Assembly (NCBI GenBank): GCA_038380435.1
Contig: JAWZYU010000018.1
Span: 52,539,751 to 52,603,750, forward strand
Direction of reading: 5' to 3'
DNA length: 64,000 nt
From: Ryuthela nishihirai
Lineage: Eukaryota; Arthropoda; Arachnida; Araneae; Heptathelidae
The notes under the pieces were generated by a model. It saw only the letters and a program-made list of their open reading frames with translations. It was not told the DNA's origin and ran no database searches. Positions within the stretch are counted from its first letter, which is position 1. Each line of letters starts with the position of its first letter. Position numbers and translations under genes: made by a program. Positions 42,044 through 51,899 of this stretch are shown piece by piece.

Positions 42044-42545
42044 ATAACCCTTCAAGCAGCCTTTTACGACAGAATCTGGTAGGAGCCTGTGAGTATTATT
42101 AGTCATAAAGACGGTTGAGTTATTTTTACCATTGAGCGACACATTTTTGCACACAATGGGCTAAATGGCCAGAACTTGAAGACCCTGGGATCTCAGAGAA
42201 GGTTGGGGGAAGGGGACCCACTGGACAGCTGCTAGGAGACAGATGGTAGTCTCCCATCAAGGATATCCAGCGTGTTTTCTGTAGCGTGTACAGGATATGA
42301 CTCTCCCGCACACGGCTTAATTTCTTATACAACGGATGGCTATCTTTCCAAACCCATCGATGTTGCCTACTGACCAAGGGTAGGGTGGGAGTTTATCGTA
42401 GATAAATCTCCATTCTGGCACAGGTGGAACTCGAACCTGGGAACTACATATTACAACCTGGCGCGCTACCGAACTCAAAGTAACGTTCTCTCCTTATCCG
42501 CTATTCAGATCTATTTGATCAGTAGCCAAGTGCACTAAATCCTCT
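42044..42545 (-). repeat. SINE-B split by SINE-A (second case)
   Basis: The left piece has CAAGCAGCCTTTTACGACAG and GGTAGGAGCCTGTGAGTATT (SINE-B 3' part, minus). The right piece (42478-42545) has GATCAGTAGCCAAGTGCACT and AAATCCTCTTGGGGAGG (head). Between them sits SINE-A. Both are strongly diverged, so this nesting is old. Confidence 0.65.
42113..42477 (-). repeat. SINE-A, diverged, full length
   Basis: The left tail reads GTTGAGTTATTTTTACCATT. GGTTGGGGGAAGGGGACCCA and a mutated core (GTTTTCTGTAGCGTGTACAG) follow, then a head ending CTGGCGCGCTACCGA. It lies within the SINE-B remnant. Confidence 0.82.
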
Positions 42546-42703
42546 TGGGGAGGATTGTTAACTCATTGTATTTTGATATTTATTTTACACCACATTTTAA
42601 TATTTTACCCAGAGTAGTTCTTTAATATTATATACTTACATACAAAATCGATTGTCATAATGACTAAGTAGCCTGCCATGATATGATTTAGCTATATATA
42701 TAG

Positions 42704-44050
42704 ATCTTTCAGAGCTTCGACATTAAAGGTAATTCTCTTAAACGTAGCACGTCATTTCTTAAGCTTCAGTTGTAAGACACTTTTCACCAAGTAATGGTGA
42801 AACCCAATTTCAGCTCCCCTATAAGATCTGGTATTTCTGACTGAAATAGTCCATTTGCCCTAGTTAAATTATAATCGATCATATTACTATGCAACCCATA
42901 TGTATTTATAAACGTCTCGGTGTTATGTATTTATAAACGTCCCGCTGTAGGTAGTGTGTGTTAATCATTCTGAAACCGTAAAGTTTGCTTACCTGCAGTA
43001 GAAGATCCCCATTGCCATTGGAACTACCAATGCCAAAGGGACCTAATACTCCAGGTCAAAGGTTAGAGTCAGTACCAGCTTTAGCATTGAAGTCACCTGT
43101 CATAAGAGAAATATCTCTTTTACTCACAGAATTCATAATATCCTGAAGTTATCTGTAAAACCTATCTTTTTCCTTTCTGGGGGCATAACAGATAACACTC
43201 AAGTCTTTAATCTTAATTTTAAATTTAGTTGTAAGAAATTTTTCATTAATGCAGTTATATTGTAGAATAGCATCACAGCGTATCTGCTGAAAAGTAAACC
43301 TATACCTTGGAGATGCTTCCCATCTTCCCTCCCTGAAAAGACAGATTCAAAATTATATTTAAGTATCTGGCTTTCGCCTATCCATCTAGTCTCTTACAAG
43401 CCCAAAATATCTAGATTATTATGTTGGAATTCCTGTGCGAGGAAAATAAAATAATCTATAAGTAATGTTCTCACATTTCATGTACCTGTGGAGAGAAAAC
43501 GTTTAGTAAGATGTTTAAGAGACTATGTTTAGAGAGAGGTAAAATCAAAAGTATCAAACAGCCTCGTAATCGCAGGCTTGGGGCAAAGACCCGAATCCCC
43601 ACAGTTAAAGGTCATACTGTTATCAACTTCAGGCACCACCTTTTCAAGTGAACTTTTACAGCTACCAGAATCTAGATAGAAACTGACTTATCTGAAACAC
43701 AATACTCCAGGGCAGAACTGGCGATACCCAACTAGCTAAAGCAAGGGTACAGGTACCTGCGATGCCTCTGATCAGGATTATCCACCAGCTGATGTAAGGC
43801 ATCCCGTTCCTTTGTTCACTTAGGGCTGGAAACCCATAGGCAAATAGAAGATACAGCAGCAGACTTTCCACCAATAGAGGCCCGCCAAGTGCAGCAAGTC
43901 CAGGATCTGTAATCAAGCTCAGAGCCATAAACCAGTCCAGTCCTTGCTGAGCACCAGAATCTTGTGAAGTTGACCACACCTCAACAGGGCAAAAAAAGTG
44001 GCCTTAGATGGCCAAGTCAATTGGCCACACACTGTAGCATAATTTATTAT
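42704..44050 (-). pseudogene. LINE fragment: 5' region and endonuclease, 3' part absent
   Basis: Read on the minus strand it aligns in order with the LINE at 51.9-55.4 kb. First comes the untranslated leader (GAGGTGTGGTCAACTTCACA, GGTTTATGGCTCTGAGCTTG), then an endonuclease block translating to MTGDFNAKAGTDSNL (the GDFNAK catalytic motif) with a CAGGTAAGCAAAC site, then a YRGAEIGFHHYLVKSVLQL part. The match stops near 42704, before any reverse transcriptase motif. LINEs usually lose the 5' end, so a later deletion is likely. A small TATTTATAAACGTC duplication lies at 42904-42943. The 105-codon minus-strand frame at 43662-43979 is leader sequence. Confidence 0.78.
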
Positions 44051-44175
44051 CTATGGACACAACTATTCCTCTCTTGCCAATTACTTGCCTAACAGCTTTT
44101 TCATTCTTTACCAGATTCCTAATTAAACATCTGAGAACAGTTATGTATCGAAAGAGTCAGTCACGAACACTTGAA

Positions 44176-44527
44176 ATGCAATTTGTAGATTTCATAATGA
44201 TGAACTCTGCAATGCAATTTGTAGATTTCATAAGTTGAGCTCTGTAATTCAATTTGTAGATTTCATAAGTTGAGCTCTGCAATGCAACTTGTAGATTTCA
44301 TAAGTTGAGTTCTGCAATGCAATTTGTAGATTTCATAAGTTGAGCTCTGCAATGAAATTTGTAGATTTCATAAGATGAGCTCTGCAATGCAATTTGTAGA
44401 TTTCATAAGATGAGCTCTGCAATGCAATTTGTAGATTTCATAAGATGTGCTCTGCAATGCAATTTGTAAATTTCACAGATGAGCTTTGCAATGCAATTTG
44501 TAGATTTCATATAGTTGAGTTCTGTGA
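44176..44527. repeat. 35-bp tandem array, 10 units
   Basis: The unit is ATGCAATTTGTAGATTTCAT followed by AAGTTGAGCTCTGCA. Ten consecutive copies differ mostly at AAGTTGA/AAGATGA and at single bases. The unit includes a SacI site (GAGCTC). Short frames on both strands are a by-product. Confidence 0.95.
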
Positions 44528-45202
44528 AGTTACTTCTTGTGCTGCATCTGAAATAATAAGCCATTTTGAGGCTGAAAACGTTTTCCCCCAAAGAAACAGC
44601 TAACGGATCATTCTATCATTTTCGTTAAACAGATATCCGTTAGTTGATTATTGGATTGATTATTGGTATCCAATGTATCGTATAAGTGAACGGAGTTCCC
44701 TAACACGAATGTTTAAAATCCTGATTACCCCCTTAACCAAGACGTTAAAAAACTATAAACTTCTTAACTTGGAATTGAACTTAAGTTACGGAATTTATTT
44801 GGTAACGTTTCTAGGGAGAATAATAATGATTTCTTTGTTTAAGTTGGATTCTTTACGATTTGTTAGTAGTGTGAGTCAATGCTGCATACAGTGCTATAAC
44901 GAGAAATTCATGGGTTAGAATTCCTAATTGTGCCAATTTTGAGATTCTGCCTAGGATATGTTTGGAAAAGCCGCTGTTAATTGGGATGTTAATGGATATG
45001 TAATCAAAGTTGAATTTCTGAGTAAGCATAACGGGTATTCGCACGAGTGGCCGCCACAGTTTTAGAGACATTTTAAACATCGTGTTCGAAATAAAATAAT
45101 TATTTTCCCGCAAATTTTCTGTTTAGAATTTAATTTGCCTAGATTACCTATTATGTATTCTTACCTAACTTAAAAAAATTATAATATTGATTTAATTTCA
45201 TA
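44528..45202. other. Spacer, nothing recognised
   Basis: AT-rich, with overlapping short frames on both strands (81 and 86 codons) lacking motifs. Confidence 0.4.
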
Positions 45203-45378
45203 GCCGTCCCATGGCTATGAAGAGTGGTTAGCGCGCTTGGCTACTTGTAAGGCATGGATGTATGTGTCGTTTTTCTGCTGAGGTCCTGCCATCCTCTCAG
45301 ACCCTCATCTGTGGCATATAAACTGACAGGCTCCTGTCAGACCTCTGTGGCAAGCAGCTGCTTGAGGGGGTATTTTTT
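45203..45378 (+). repeat. SINE-B with box B deleted
   Basis: The head (GAAGAGTGGTTAGCGCGCTT) goes directly from GGCTACTTG to TAAGGCATGGATG, lacking the roughly 30 bp that hold box B in other copies. The rest (CTGAGGTCCTGCCATCCTCT, TGTGGCAAGCAGCTGCTTGA) is near consensus. Loss of box B should abolish pol III transcription of this copy. Confidence 0.85.
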
Positions 45379-45669
45379 AATTTCATACGGATAAAATATT
45401 TCGATAATATTTAACGCTGCATCAGTGAAAAAGCCCCAAAATTTACTCTGCTGAAGGATCCCGATATGTAATTTCTCTGTTAACGTTTAGTCGGAGTTCT
45501 GGGTACAGAACTGATCATGAATATGTGTACTTTACATTAAAAAGTCTCAACCGATATCCCACCTGTTCTTTAAAATTATTTAGCGGACATCTTTCTTCAT
45601 TTTGAGCCATAGGATTTTTTTTGACCTGATAATTCGGCTCAGTTTTGAGCAAGAAAGTTATAGTCCATG

Positions 45670-46080
45670 GCAAAAAAAAAGATGCTCTGATTTCCTGAAG
45701 ATATAGTCAAATTTAGAAAATTATCTGATTATCCGAAAAATCAGTCTGTCTTAAAATCGGATCTGATTGTTCTAAGTAATCAACCCCACTCAGAAACTTA
45801 TCTCTTTGAAAAGTCAATACATTTTAGAATATGATGTGATTTTTTTAAGAGATCATTTAATTTCAGAAAATTATTTAATTATCCGTAAAATGCAGTCCTT
45901 CTTAGAACATGATCTATAACTGTCTAAAGAACCGTTATATAATATGATCTGAGAATCCATCTTTGAATATGATCTGCTGATAAGTCTGAAGAGATGAATG
46001 CAATTCAGAAAATTATCTGATTGCCCGTAAAAATCAGTCCATCTTACAATATGATCTGATTTTCAGTTGTCATACTTTCA
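45670..46080. repeat. Degenerate tandem repeat, about 150-bp period, 3 units
   Basis: TTCAGAAAATTATxTxATTx then xCCGTAAAAxCAGTCC and TTAxAATATGATCTGATTTT recur with unit starts near 45711, 45866 and 46010. The units are well diverged, so this is an old minisatellite or a decayed satellite monomer run. Confidence 0.7.
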
Positions 46081-47144
46081 ATAGGTTTTTTTGTTGTCTG
46101 TAGAGAAGAAGTTAAAAAAGAAAATAAAGTAAAATAACGGAAGTAAATAAGAGGAAAGGTGAAGAGGAAGAAAGAAGAATTTCGCACGCTATTAATGGCC
46201 AATTTTAACACCCGCATTTAAAAACTCATTTATTATTACTTTCAGTCTTTGTTAATTAAAGTAAACTCTCTGTTTATAATTACTAAGAAATAAAAAATAG
46301 TGCCACTTGCCGTCTAACAAGGTTAATCAGGATTTTGGGCATTAATCATCCTGGCATCGAGCATAGCGTTCGTAAGGAGTTTCATGTAACAAACTATCTC
46401 TGCAACTGATCAGCATTCAGGCTGCAATCCACAATATTGCTGTTGATGTTATCGTTGTGTGACATATATTAAGAAACAAGGCATAGGAATCTGCATTTGT
46501 TTCTTTTTCCACAAAAGTTCAAAATGACTTCTATAAATAATTCGATTTTCTTAAAAGTTAAAGATGCTTCTCAGAGGTACTGGGGCCATGAATTTTTAGT
46601 TCCTTTTCTCTATTAAATGTTCATATCTCAATTGATACAGATGTTTTCCTCTAAAATAGTAAGTAATATATGGAAAAGGCGATATAAAAAGCTAAAGTTA
46701 AGCATTAGTGGTAAAATGTGAATAAATGCTGTTATCATGTAAGAAATAAGATTATTTTCTGAGCAACTAAAGGAACAACCTAACAGGTTTCTAGGTTAGG
46801 AAGGAATTCAGCATTAAAACAATTCTAAATAATTTGTAGTATATAACAATTACTTTTTATTATGATAGTTTTTTGGATGTCTGTTCTAAATTTTGCAGAT
46901 GAAAGACAATAATAATTAAATCTGTTATTTATGAATTCAGTTCTGTGTTTATTAAGCAATAAAATCATTGCTAAAATATATGTTAAAAGTGAAAGGGCAC
47001 CAAAATTATTAAGGCTGAAAATAAGCTCTGTCTAAAATTTTTATTAAGTGAAAGAATCGCTAAGTAAAAGAATGGATTTTGTTAAGGGCAGTAAAAGTAC
47101 GATTTTGAAGGTTGCAGATATGTTTGCATTCATTTCGTTTCATA
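46081..47144. other. AT-rich spacer, nothing recognised
   Basis: About 1 kb of A/T-rich DNA without repeats of the window's families or plausible coding frames. Confidence 0.5.
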
Positions 47145-47212
47145 GTTATAGGAGGGAGAGGGGCACTTGTCCATAGGAGGGAGAGGAGGGAGAGGGGCAC
47201 TTGTCCATGATT
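47145..47212. repeat. Tandem duplication of a GGGAGAGGGGCACTTGTCC unit
   Basis: ATAGGAGGGAGAGGGGCACT then TGTCCAT occurs at about 47150 and again at about 47176, the second copy with an extra GGAGGGAGA. Confidence 0.88.
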
Positions 47213-47722
47213 TTCGAGCGACTTTACGATTATGTTTTGCCTAGTATTGGCGGTATATTATTTCTTATCTTTTTTGTGATTATCATCTATTAATCTTAAA
47301 TGAAAATGCAATTTAGACATGACGAAAATTCAAAACATGAGCAATCGCAAGTGTTAGTTCTCAAATCGAATTTAATTGCCAAGGGAAAGGAAGTGGACTG
47401 TCATTTTGAACACACATTCTGTTCATTTTGAAGAGTAGTTTCTGGGAAAGACTAAAATTAATAGTAGAATCAATTGTAAAAACACGATGTTCTGTAACCT
47501 TCGATAAAATGACGATTTGAAAGTACAACTGAAATAGCTATAGTCGAATTTCTTTGTCGAGGGGACTCTGTAGTGCGAAAAATAGACGGGGTAGGTCTAA
47601 AATTAAATTATACGTATTGAAATATAAGGTTTAATAAAAAAATTATATGCATAGATATTAAGTAGTACTTTTATGAAATGAAAAATAAATATTAATACTT
47701 TAATTATATATGCATATAATCA

Positions 47723-47910
47723 GGCCGAATCTAGGGGGCAGGGGGTCCATTCCCCTTCCCCTCCCTCTCCCCTTTGAGAATGCTAGTAAGGTAATGGAAG
47801 CGAAGAATTATTAAAATTGTGCATATTTCACGCATTATTCGCGAATTTTTTTAAAATAAATCTGAAACGAAGGAGGAAATGTTACACTGAAATGAAAATT
47901 CTATTTCATT
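47723..47910 (-). mobile_element. hAT-R MITE, truncated
   Basis: It begins CAGGCCGAATCTAGGGGGC, a hAT-R terminus, with TTTGAGAATGCTAGTAAGG and GGAGGAAATGTTACACTGAA in the order expected for the minus orientation relative to 28303-28517. The other terminus is not recognisable. Confidence 0.7.
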
Positions 47911-48129
47911 TATAATCAATGAAACTTTTGTTTAGACACTGAGAATCGGTAATTTTATCTTAGAATTTCTTTCACTTGATGCAACAAAAATTATTTCAAA
48001 ATCAGGCGCACTGATTTATTGTACATCGTAAACAATAGCGAGAAATTTGACTTTTTGGTTTAGTAACATGATTTTCCTACTATATCGTGAAAAGGTGCAT
48101 TTTAACGAAGGTTAGGATTGGCTGGGATG

Positions 48130-49352
48130 TACACCGAAGAACCAAAACATTATGATCACCTGCCTAATATGATGTTGGTCCTCCACGTGCCGCCGCCAAA
48201 ACAGCTCTTACCCGGGAAGGCATAGACGCTACAAGATTTCTGAAGGTATTTTGTGGTATCTGATACCAACACGTAACCAGCAGCTCCTTTAACTCTAGTA
48301 AGTTACGTGGTTGAGCCGCCGCAGATCGGATATGCTGTTCCAACACAAACCATATATGCTCGGTTGGATTGATGTTTGGGGAATTTGGAGGCCAGGGGAA
48401 TACCTGGAAATCTTCCTCATTGTTCCGGAAACCATTCTCGAAAAATCGGGGCAGTGTGGCATGGCTCATTTTCCTGCTCAAAAAAGGCACTACTATAGGA
48501 TAATACGTTGGCATGAAAGGATGTACCTGGTCTGCAATGATGTTTAGGTAGGTGAGATATGTCATAGTTTCCTGCACATGACTGGAACCAGGGTTTCCCA
48601 GCAGAACATTGCCCAAAGATTACACTTCCTCTACTGGCTAGTTTTCATCTCACTTGCATCTTGGTGCTAACACTTCCCCAGGTAAACGACTCACACGTAC
48701 GCGGCCACCCACATGGTGCAACAGGAAGCGAGATTCATCGGACCAGACGACTTTCTTCCATTCATTCAAGGTCAGATTTTGATGCTTATGTGCCCATTGT
48801 AGGAGCTTTCGACAATGAACCGAGGCTAGCACAGTCACTCGGAACGGCCTGCGGCTAGGCAGCCTCATTTTCAGCAGGGTTCGATGTACTTTGTGTTGTG
48901 AAAAATTACTCCCGTTACCAGCATTCAAATTAGGGAGAGTTGTGCCACAATATCCCTTCTGTTGGCTCGTAGCATATGGGATAGCCTTCGATCACCTGTA
49001 GCATCGATGAGCCGTGGTTGGCCACACGTTGCTGACGGTTTGTGGTTCATTTTTCCTCCTCCGACCATTTTTTGAAGGTACTAACCACGGCTGACCGTGA
49101 GCGCACCATAAGCGTTTCCGTCTCGGAAATGCTCTGACTCAGTCGTCTGGCCATTAAAATTTGGCCTTTGTCAAACTCACTTAAGTCTGCTGCCTTTCCC
49201 ATCTGCAGAACAAGAATAACACTGATTAACAGAGCTCAGTATCAGGTGCTATTTATACCATTTCATGACCTTCAAACGCGCCATCGTTTACCTGCAGTTG
49301 CTTCGATTTGCATAAAGACGCGCTGGTCATAAAGTTTTGGTTCTTCGGTGTA
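48130..49352 (-). mobile_element. Tc1-like transposon, 1.22 kb
   Basis: The left tip TACACCGAAGAACCAAAACA and the reverse complement of the right tip TACACCGAAGAACCAAAACT are almost identical, continuing TTATGATCACC/TTTATGACCAG. TA at 48130-48131 and 49351-49352 marks the target duplication. The single transposase relic is on the minus strand. Terminal repeats are better preserved than the gene. Confidence 0.92.
48164..49202 (-). pseudogene. Decayed Tc1-like transposase
   Basis: On the minus strand an ATG at 49202 opens [20 protein letters not shown], a Tc1 helix-turn-helix start. VVWSDESRFLL carries the first catalytic Asp, and WPPNSPNINPTEHIWFVLE carries the Glu. The middle motif that is normally QQDNAPCH reads QENEPCHTA in a neighbouring frame, so the second Asp codon has become Glu as well as being frameshifted. 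SPD has become SPN. At least two stops in the N-terminal half and two frameshifts are present. The last 150 codons to the stop at 48164 stay open. Not active. Confidence 0.86.
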
Positions 49353-49480
49353 ATTTGTATCTCATTTCATTACAATGTTCTTAACCAAGATACTTAATAG
49401 ATGCATTTCTGAATCACGAATGCTTTTTAATGATTATTTATTTTATCATTAACGCCGTAATGAAGAATATTTATAAATTA

Positions 49481-49546
49481 AAAAAAAAACTCAAGCAGCT
49501 GCTTGCCACAGAGGTCTGACAGGAGCCTATCAGTTTATATGCCAAA
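49481..49546 (-). repeat. SINE-B 3'-end fragment
   Basis: CTCAAGCAGCTGCTTGCCAC, AGAGGTCTGACAGGAGCCTA and TCAGTTTATATGCCAAA match the SINE-B 3' end on the minus strand; the rest is absent. An A-run lies at its left edge. Confidence 0.85.
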
Positions 49547-49694
49547 TTTAACCAAGTTAAAATTTACGACTTTCAGAATTCCCTTTATTTACTACAGTAG
49601 TATTATATTCCTTGGGTTTTTATTTTCTTAAGGTTTGAGGGGCGGGCCTTACACTCTAGCATGTTTAATCTAATGGTAATTCCCGTTGTAGAAG

Positions 49695-49994
49695 TTGGGT
49701 TGGGTTGTTTTACCTCTGAGCGGCACTTTTTTGCGCACCATGGGCTAAATGGCTAGGTCACATGGACCCCGTAGTCTCAGAGAAGGTTGGGGGAGGGGAC
49801 CCACTGGAACAGCTGTTGGGAGACAGATGGTAGCCTCTCGTCAAGGCCATCCAGCGTTTCTTTAACGTGCACAGGGTATGGCTCTCCCACACACGGGGCC
49901 ACGGCTTAACGTCCCATCCGACGGACGGTGGCCTTTCCAAGCCCATCGGTGTCCCCTACTGACCGTGGGCAGGGCAGGGAATTTTGCGGAGATC
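49695..49994 (-). repeat. SINE-A, headless, with 10-bp target duplication
   Basis: The tail TTGGGTTGGGTTGTTTTACC is at the left, and the copy ends at GGGAATTTTGCGGAGAT, just before the tRNA-like head. GTTGTAGAAG (49685-49694) and GTTCTAGAAG (49995-50004) flank it, nine of ten identical, so this is a 5'-truncated insertion. Confidence 0.9.
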
Positions 49995-50004
49995 GTTCTA
50001 GAAG

Positions 50005-50582
50005 TAGCACGACATCCAGTAAAAAAAAAGTAATGCCACAAAAGTGCTCAAAACTTTTAAAGGTAGTTACTTCTATATACTTGGATTCATTCGTCATTGA
50101 ATTATCACTACTCATTTAATAGCGTTTATATTTTATAACTCTGAAAATTATAACTCTGAAATAACTACCTGAAACTCCTCTGGAGCTATATGTTCAGCCA
50201 AGCTGACTGTAAACCCCCACAGTTGAGTAATAGTGATCACTGGTGCATCAGACCAGAAGAAATAATTTTTGGTGTTGTAGAGTAGCTTGGTTGTTTGGGT
50301 TTTATGATGGTGGTGTAGCGTTAGGAACAGATGACGTTCTCGGAATCTGCACTGATATCCCAAACGATGGAAAGTTCGAGGCTGAGAATTTGTTGCGACT
50401 CTCCAGCGTTTTATTCTTAGGTGAATGTCTCTACCATGGTTGTTATCTGCCTATTGACATGGAAAAGGCATTAGACTAGTTTCCAATCTCATAAACGTTT
50501 CCCACAAGAATTCTTATCCTTACTGATTGTTTATCCTTTAGGGTTCCAATTCTCATATAGTTCTTAAATGGCTTTTGTAGAA
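50005..50582. other. Spacer, nothing recognised
   Basis: A 78-codon frame at 50243-50479 and an opposing 71-codon frame have no recognisable motifs. The composition is slightly less AT-rich than average. Confidence 0.35.
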
Positions 50583-50790
50583 CAACCAATAAGATGCAGT
50601 AATAAAGTATCACAGGAAAATGTCCTATAGACAAGAAATACTTGAAATATATTAGCTGAAAAAATTAGTTTTGCCCTGAGATGGCAAACCAAATCCCACT
50701 CAGGGCAAGACCAATTTTTCCCAACTAATTATTTCAAGTGTTTCTTATCTACAGAACATTTTTCTGTGATACTTTATTACTGAATTATTT
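50583..50790. repeat. Foldback palindrome built from SINE-C-like arms
   Basis: CAGTAATAAAGTATCACAGG (from 50597) pairs with the reverse complement of the sequence ending at 50783 (CTGTGATACTTTATTACTG). Pairing continues inward through AAATGT, AAGAAAxACTTGAAATA and TTTTGCCCTGAG to a 17-nt centre. The arms are about 86 bp. The inner ACTCAGGGCAAxACC block recurs in the SINE-C copy at 50940-51040. Confidence 0.82.
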
Positions 50791-50939
50791 ATATAACGCT
50801 GTGAGCGTGAGTGACAAATATTACTTCCATGATATGAGGCACCTAGATTTTTCGATTCCCGACATAGATGCGCCAGTGGCGAATCAACAAAATATGCAGG
50901 AATGTTATGTCACTTTGCTGAAGGAAATGGTTAATCTCT

Positions 50940-51040
50940 GAGGGTGTAGGGTTATCATGCCTGACTTGCTTACGGGAGTTGTGGGTTCATATCGCACTCA
51001 GGGCAACACCGATTTTTTTTTCAGCTAATTATTTCGACCA
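50940..51040 (+). repeat. SINE-C copy (short tRNA-like repeat)
   Basis: GAGGGTGTAGGGTTATCATG, then GTGGGTTCATATCGCAC resembles a box B region, followed by ACTCAGGGCAACACCGATTT and CAGCTAATTATTTCG. ACCAATAAGATG at its end also occurs at 50583, just outside the foldback. The tRNA relationship is tentative. Confidence 0.5.
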
Positions 51041-51369
51041 ATAAGATGAATATTTGGGTGTTTCTATCTCAACCTTTTTGTGATAGAGACACCCACAAAC
51101 CTAACACCAACAATCATGCCTTTTTTTATACATACATCATTATTTATACATCATTATTTACATTGCTTTTTAATTCGCATAAACTGCACCAGGAACTGAA
51201 TGCCTCCGCTATTGACGGACATTTTATTCCAACCGCAGGGTTCATTCTTCACCTAGATGGGGTGGTCATAATTCAATGGCCGCTGAGTGCAGTCCCGGAA
51301 ATGGAAAAAATGAAGTGTGTATCTCTGGGGAGGGTGGAAGTGATTCGAATGAAACGATGGTGTCAAGAT

Positions 51370-51557
51370 CAAGCGGGAACGCCGTTCCAGAATAAAATTC
51401 TTCCTCCTGTTTTGGTAGGGTTAAAAAAATTGTTGAAAAATACATGTAATATAGGGTATATTAGTTTAATATTTTTTAGCTTTGGTTCCGGTTGCTACCA
51501 TTCTCAAAGGGGTCAGACCCTCGTGCCCCCCTTCTCCCCCCCACTAGTTCCTGACTG
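51370..51557 (+). mobile_element. hAT-R MITE, right part
   Basis: GTTGAAAAATACATGTAATA, ACCATTCTCAAAGGGGTCAG and a C-rich end CCCCCCACTAGTTCCTGACTG follow the right half of the 28303-28517 copy. The left end is unclear. A 170-codon plus-strand frame across SINE-C and this element is not a gene. Confidence 0.6.
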
Positions 51558-51899
51558 AGTGTGCTTCGTTTCCAATACACACGAATTCGGAATTGCTAGA
51601 ATATAGGGCTTGAAAATTTTTAAAAATCTTACTCGTTCTTGAAGACGGTAGGAAAAAAATTTAACTTATCGTTCAAAAATTTTCTTTCTACATAAAAAAA
51701 ACGAATAATTTTTGCCTACATGATGCCTAGTTTTTAATTATACTTATTTGTAGTTATCAATTCAAATATATCTACTCAAAGTCATTAAAATGATAATGCA
51801 AATTAAATTATATGCAAATAATTTAAATATAAAAGGTATGAACTTAATATCTTTTCACTATTCTATTTCAAGTTTGGTCTGTAAATGGTAGATAGGTAG

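Noticed and set aside
43662..43979. A 105-codon minus-strand ORF with hydrophobic stretches resembling a membrane protein
   Set aside because: It aligns with the leader of the LINE at 52.06-52.4 kb, which is not coding in that copy.
51046..51558. A 170-codon ORF, the longest intact one outside transposases
   Set aside because: It begins in SINE-C-flanking DNA and ends inside a hAT-R MITE; no motif is recognisable and the composition changes along it.
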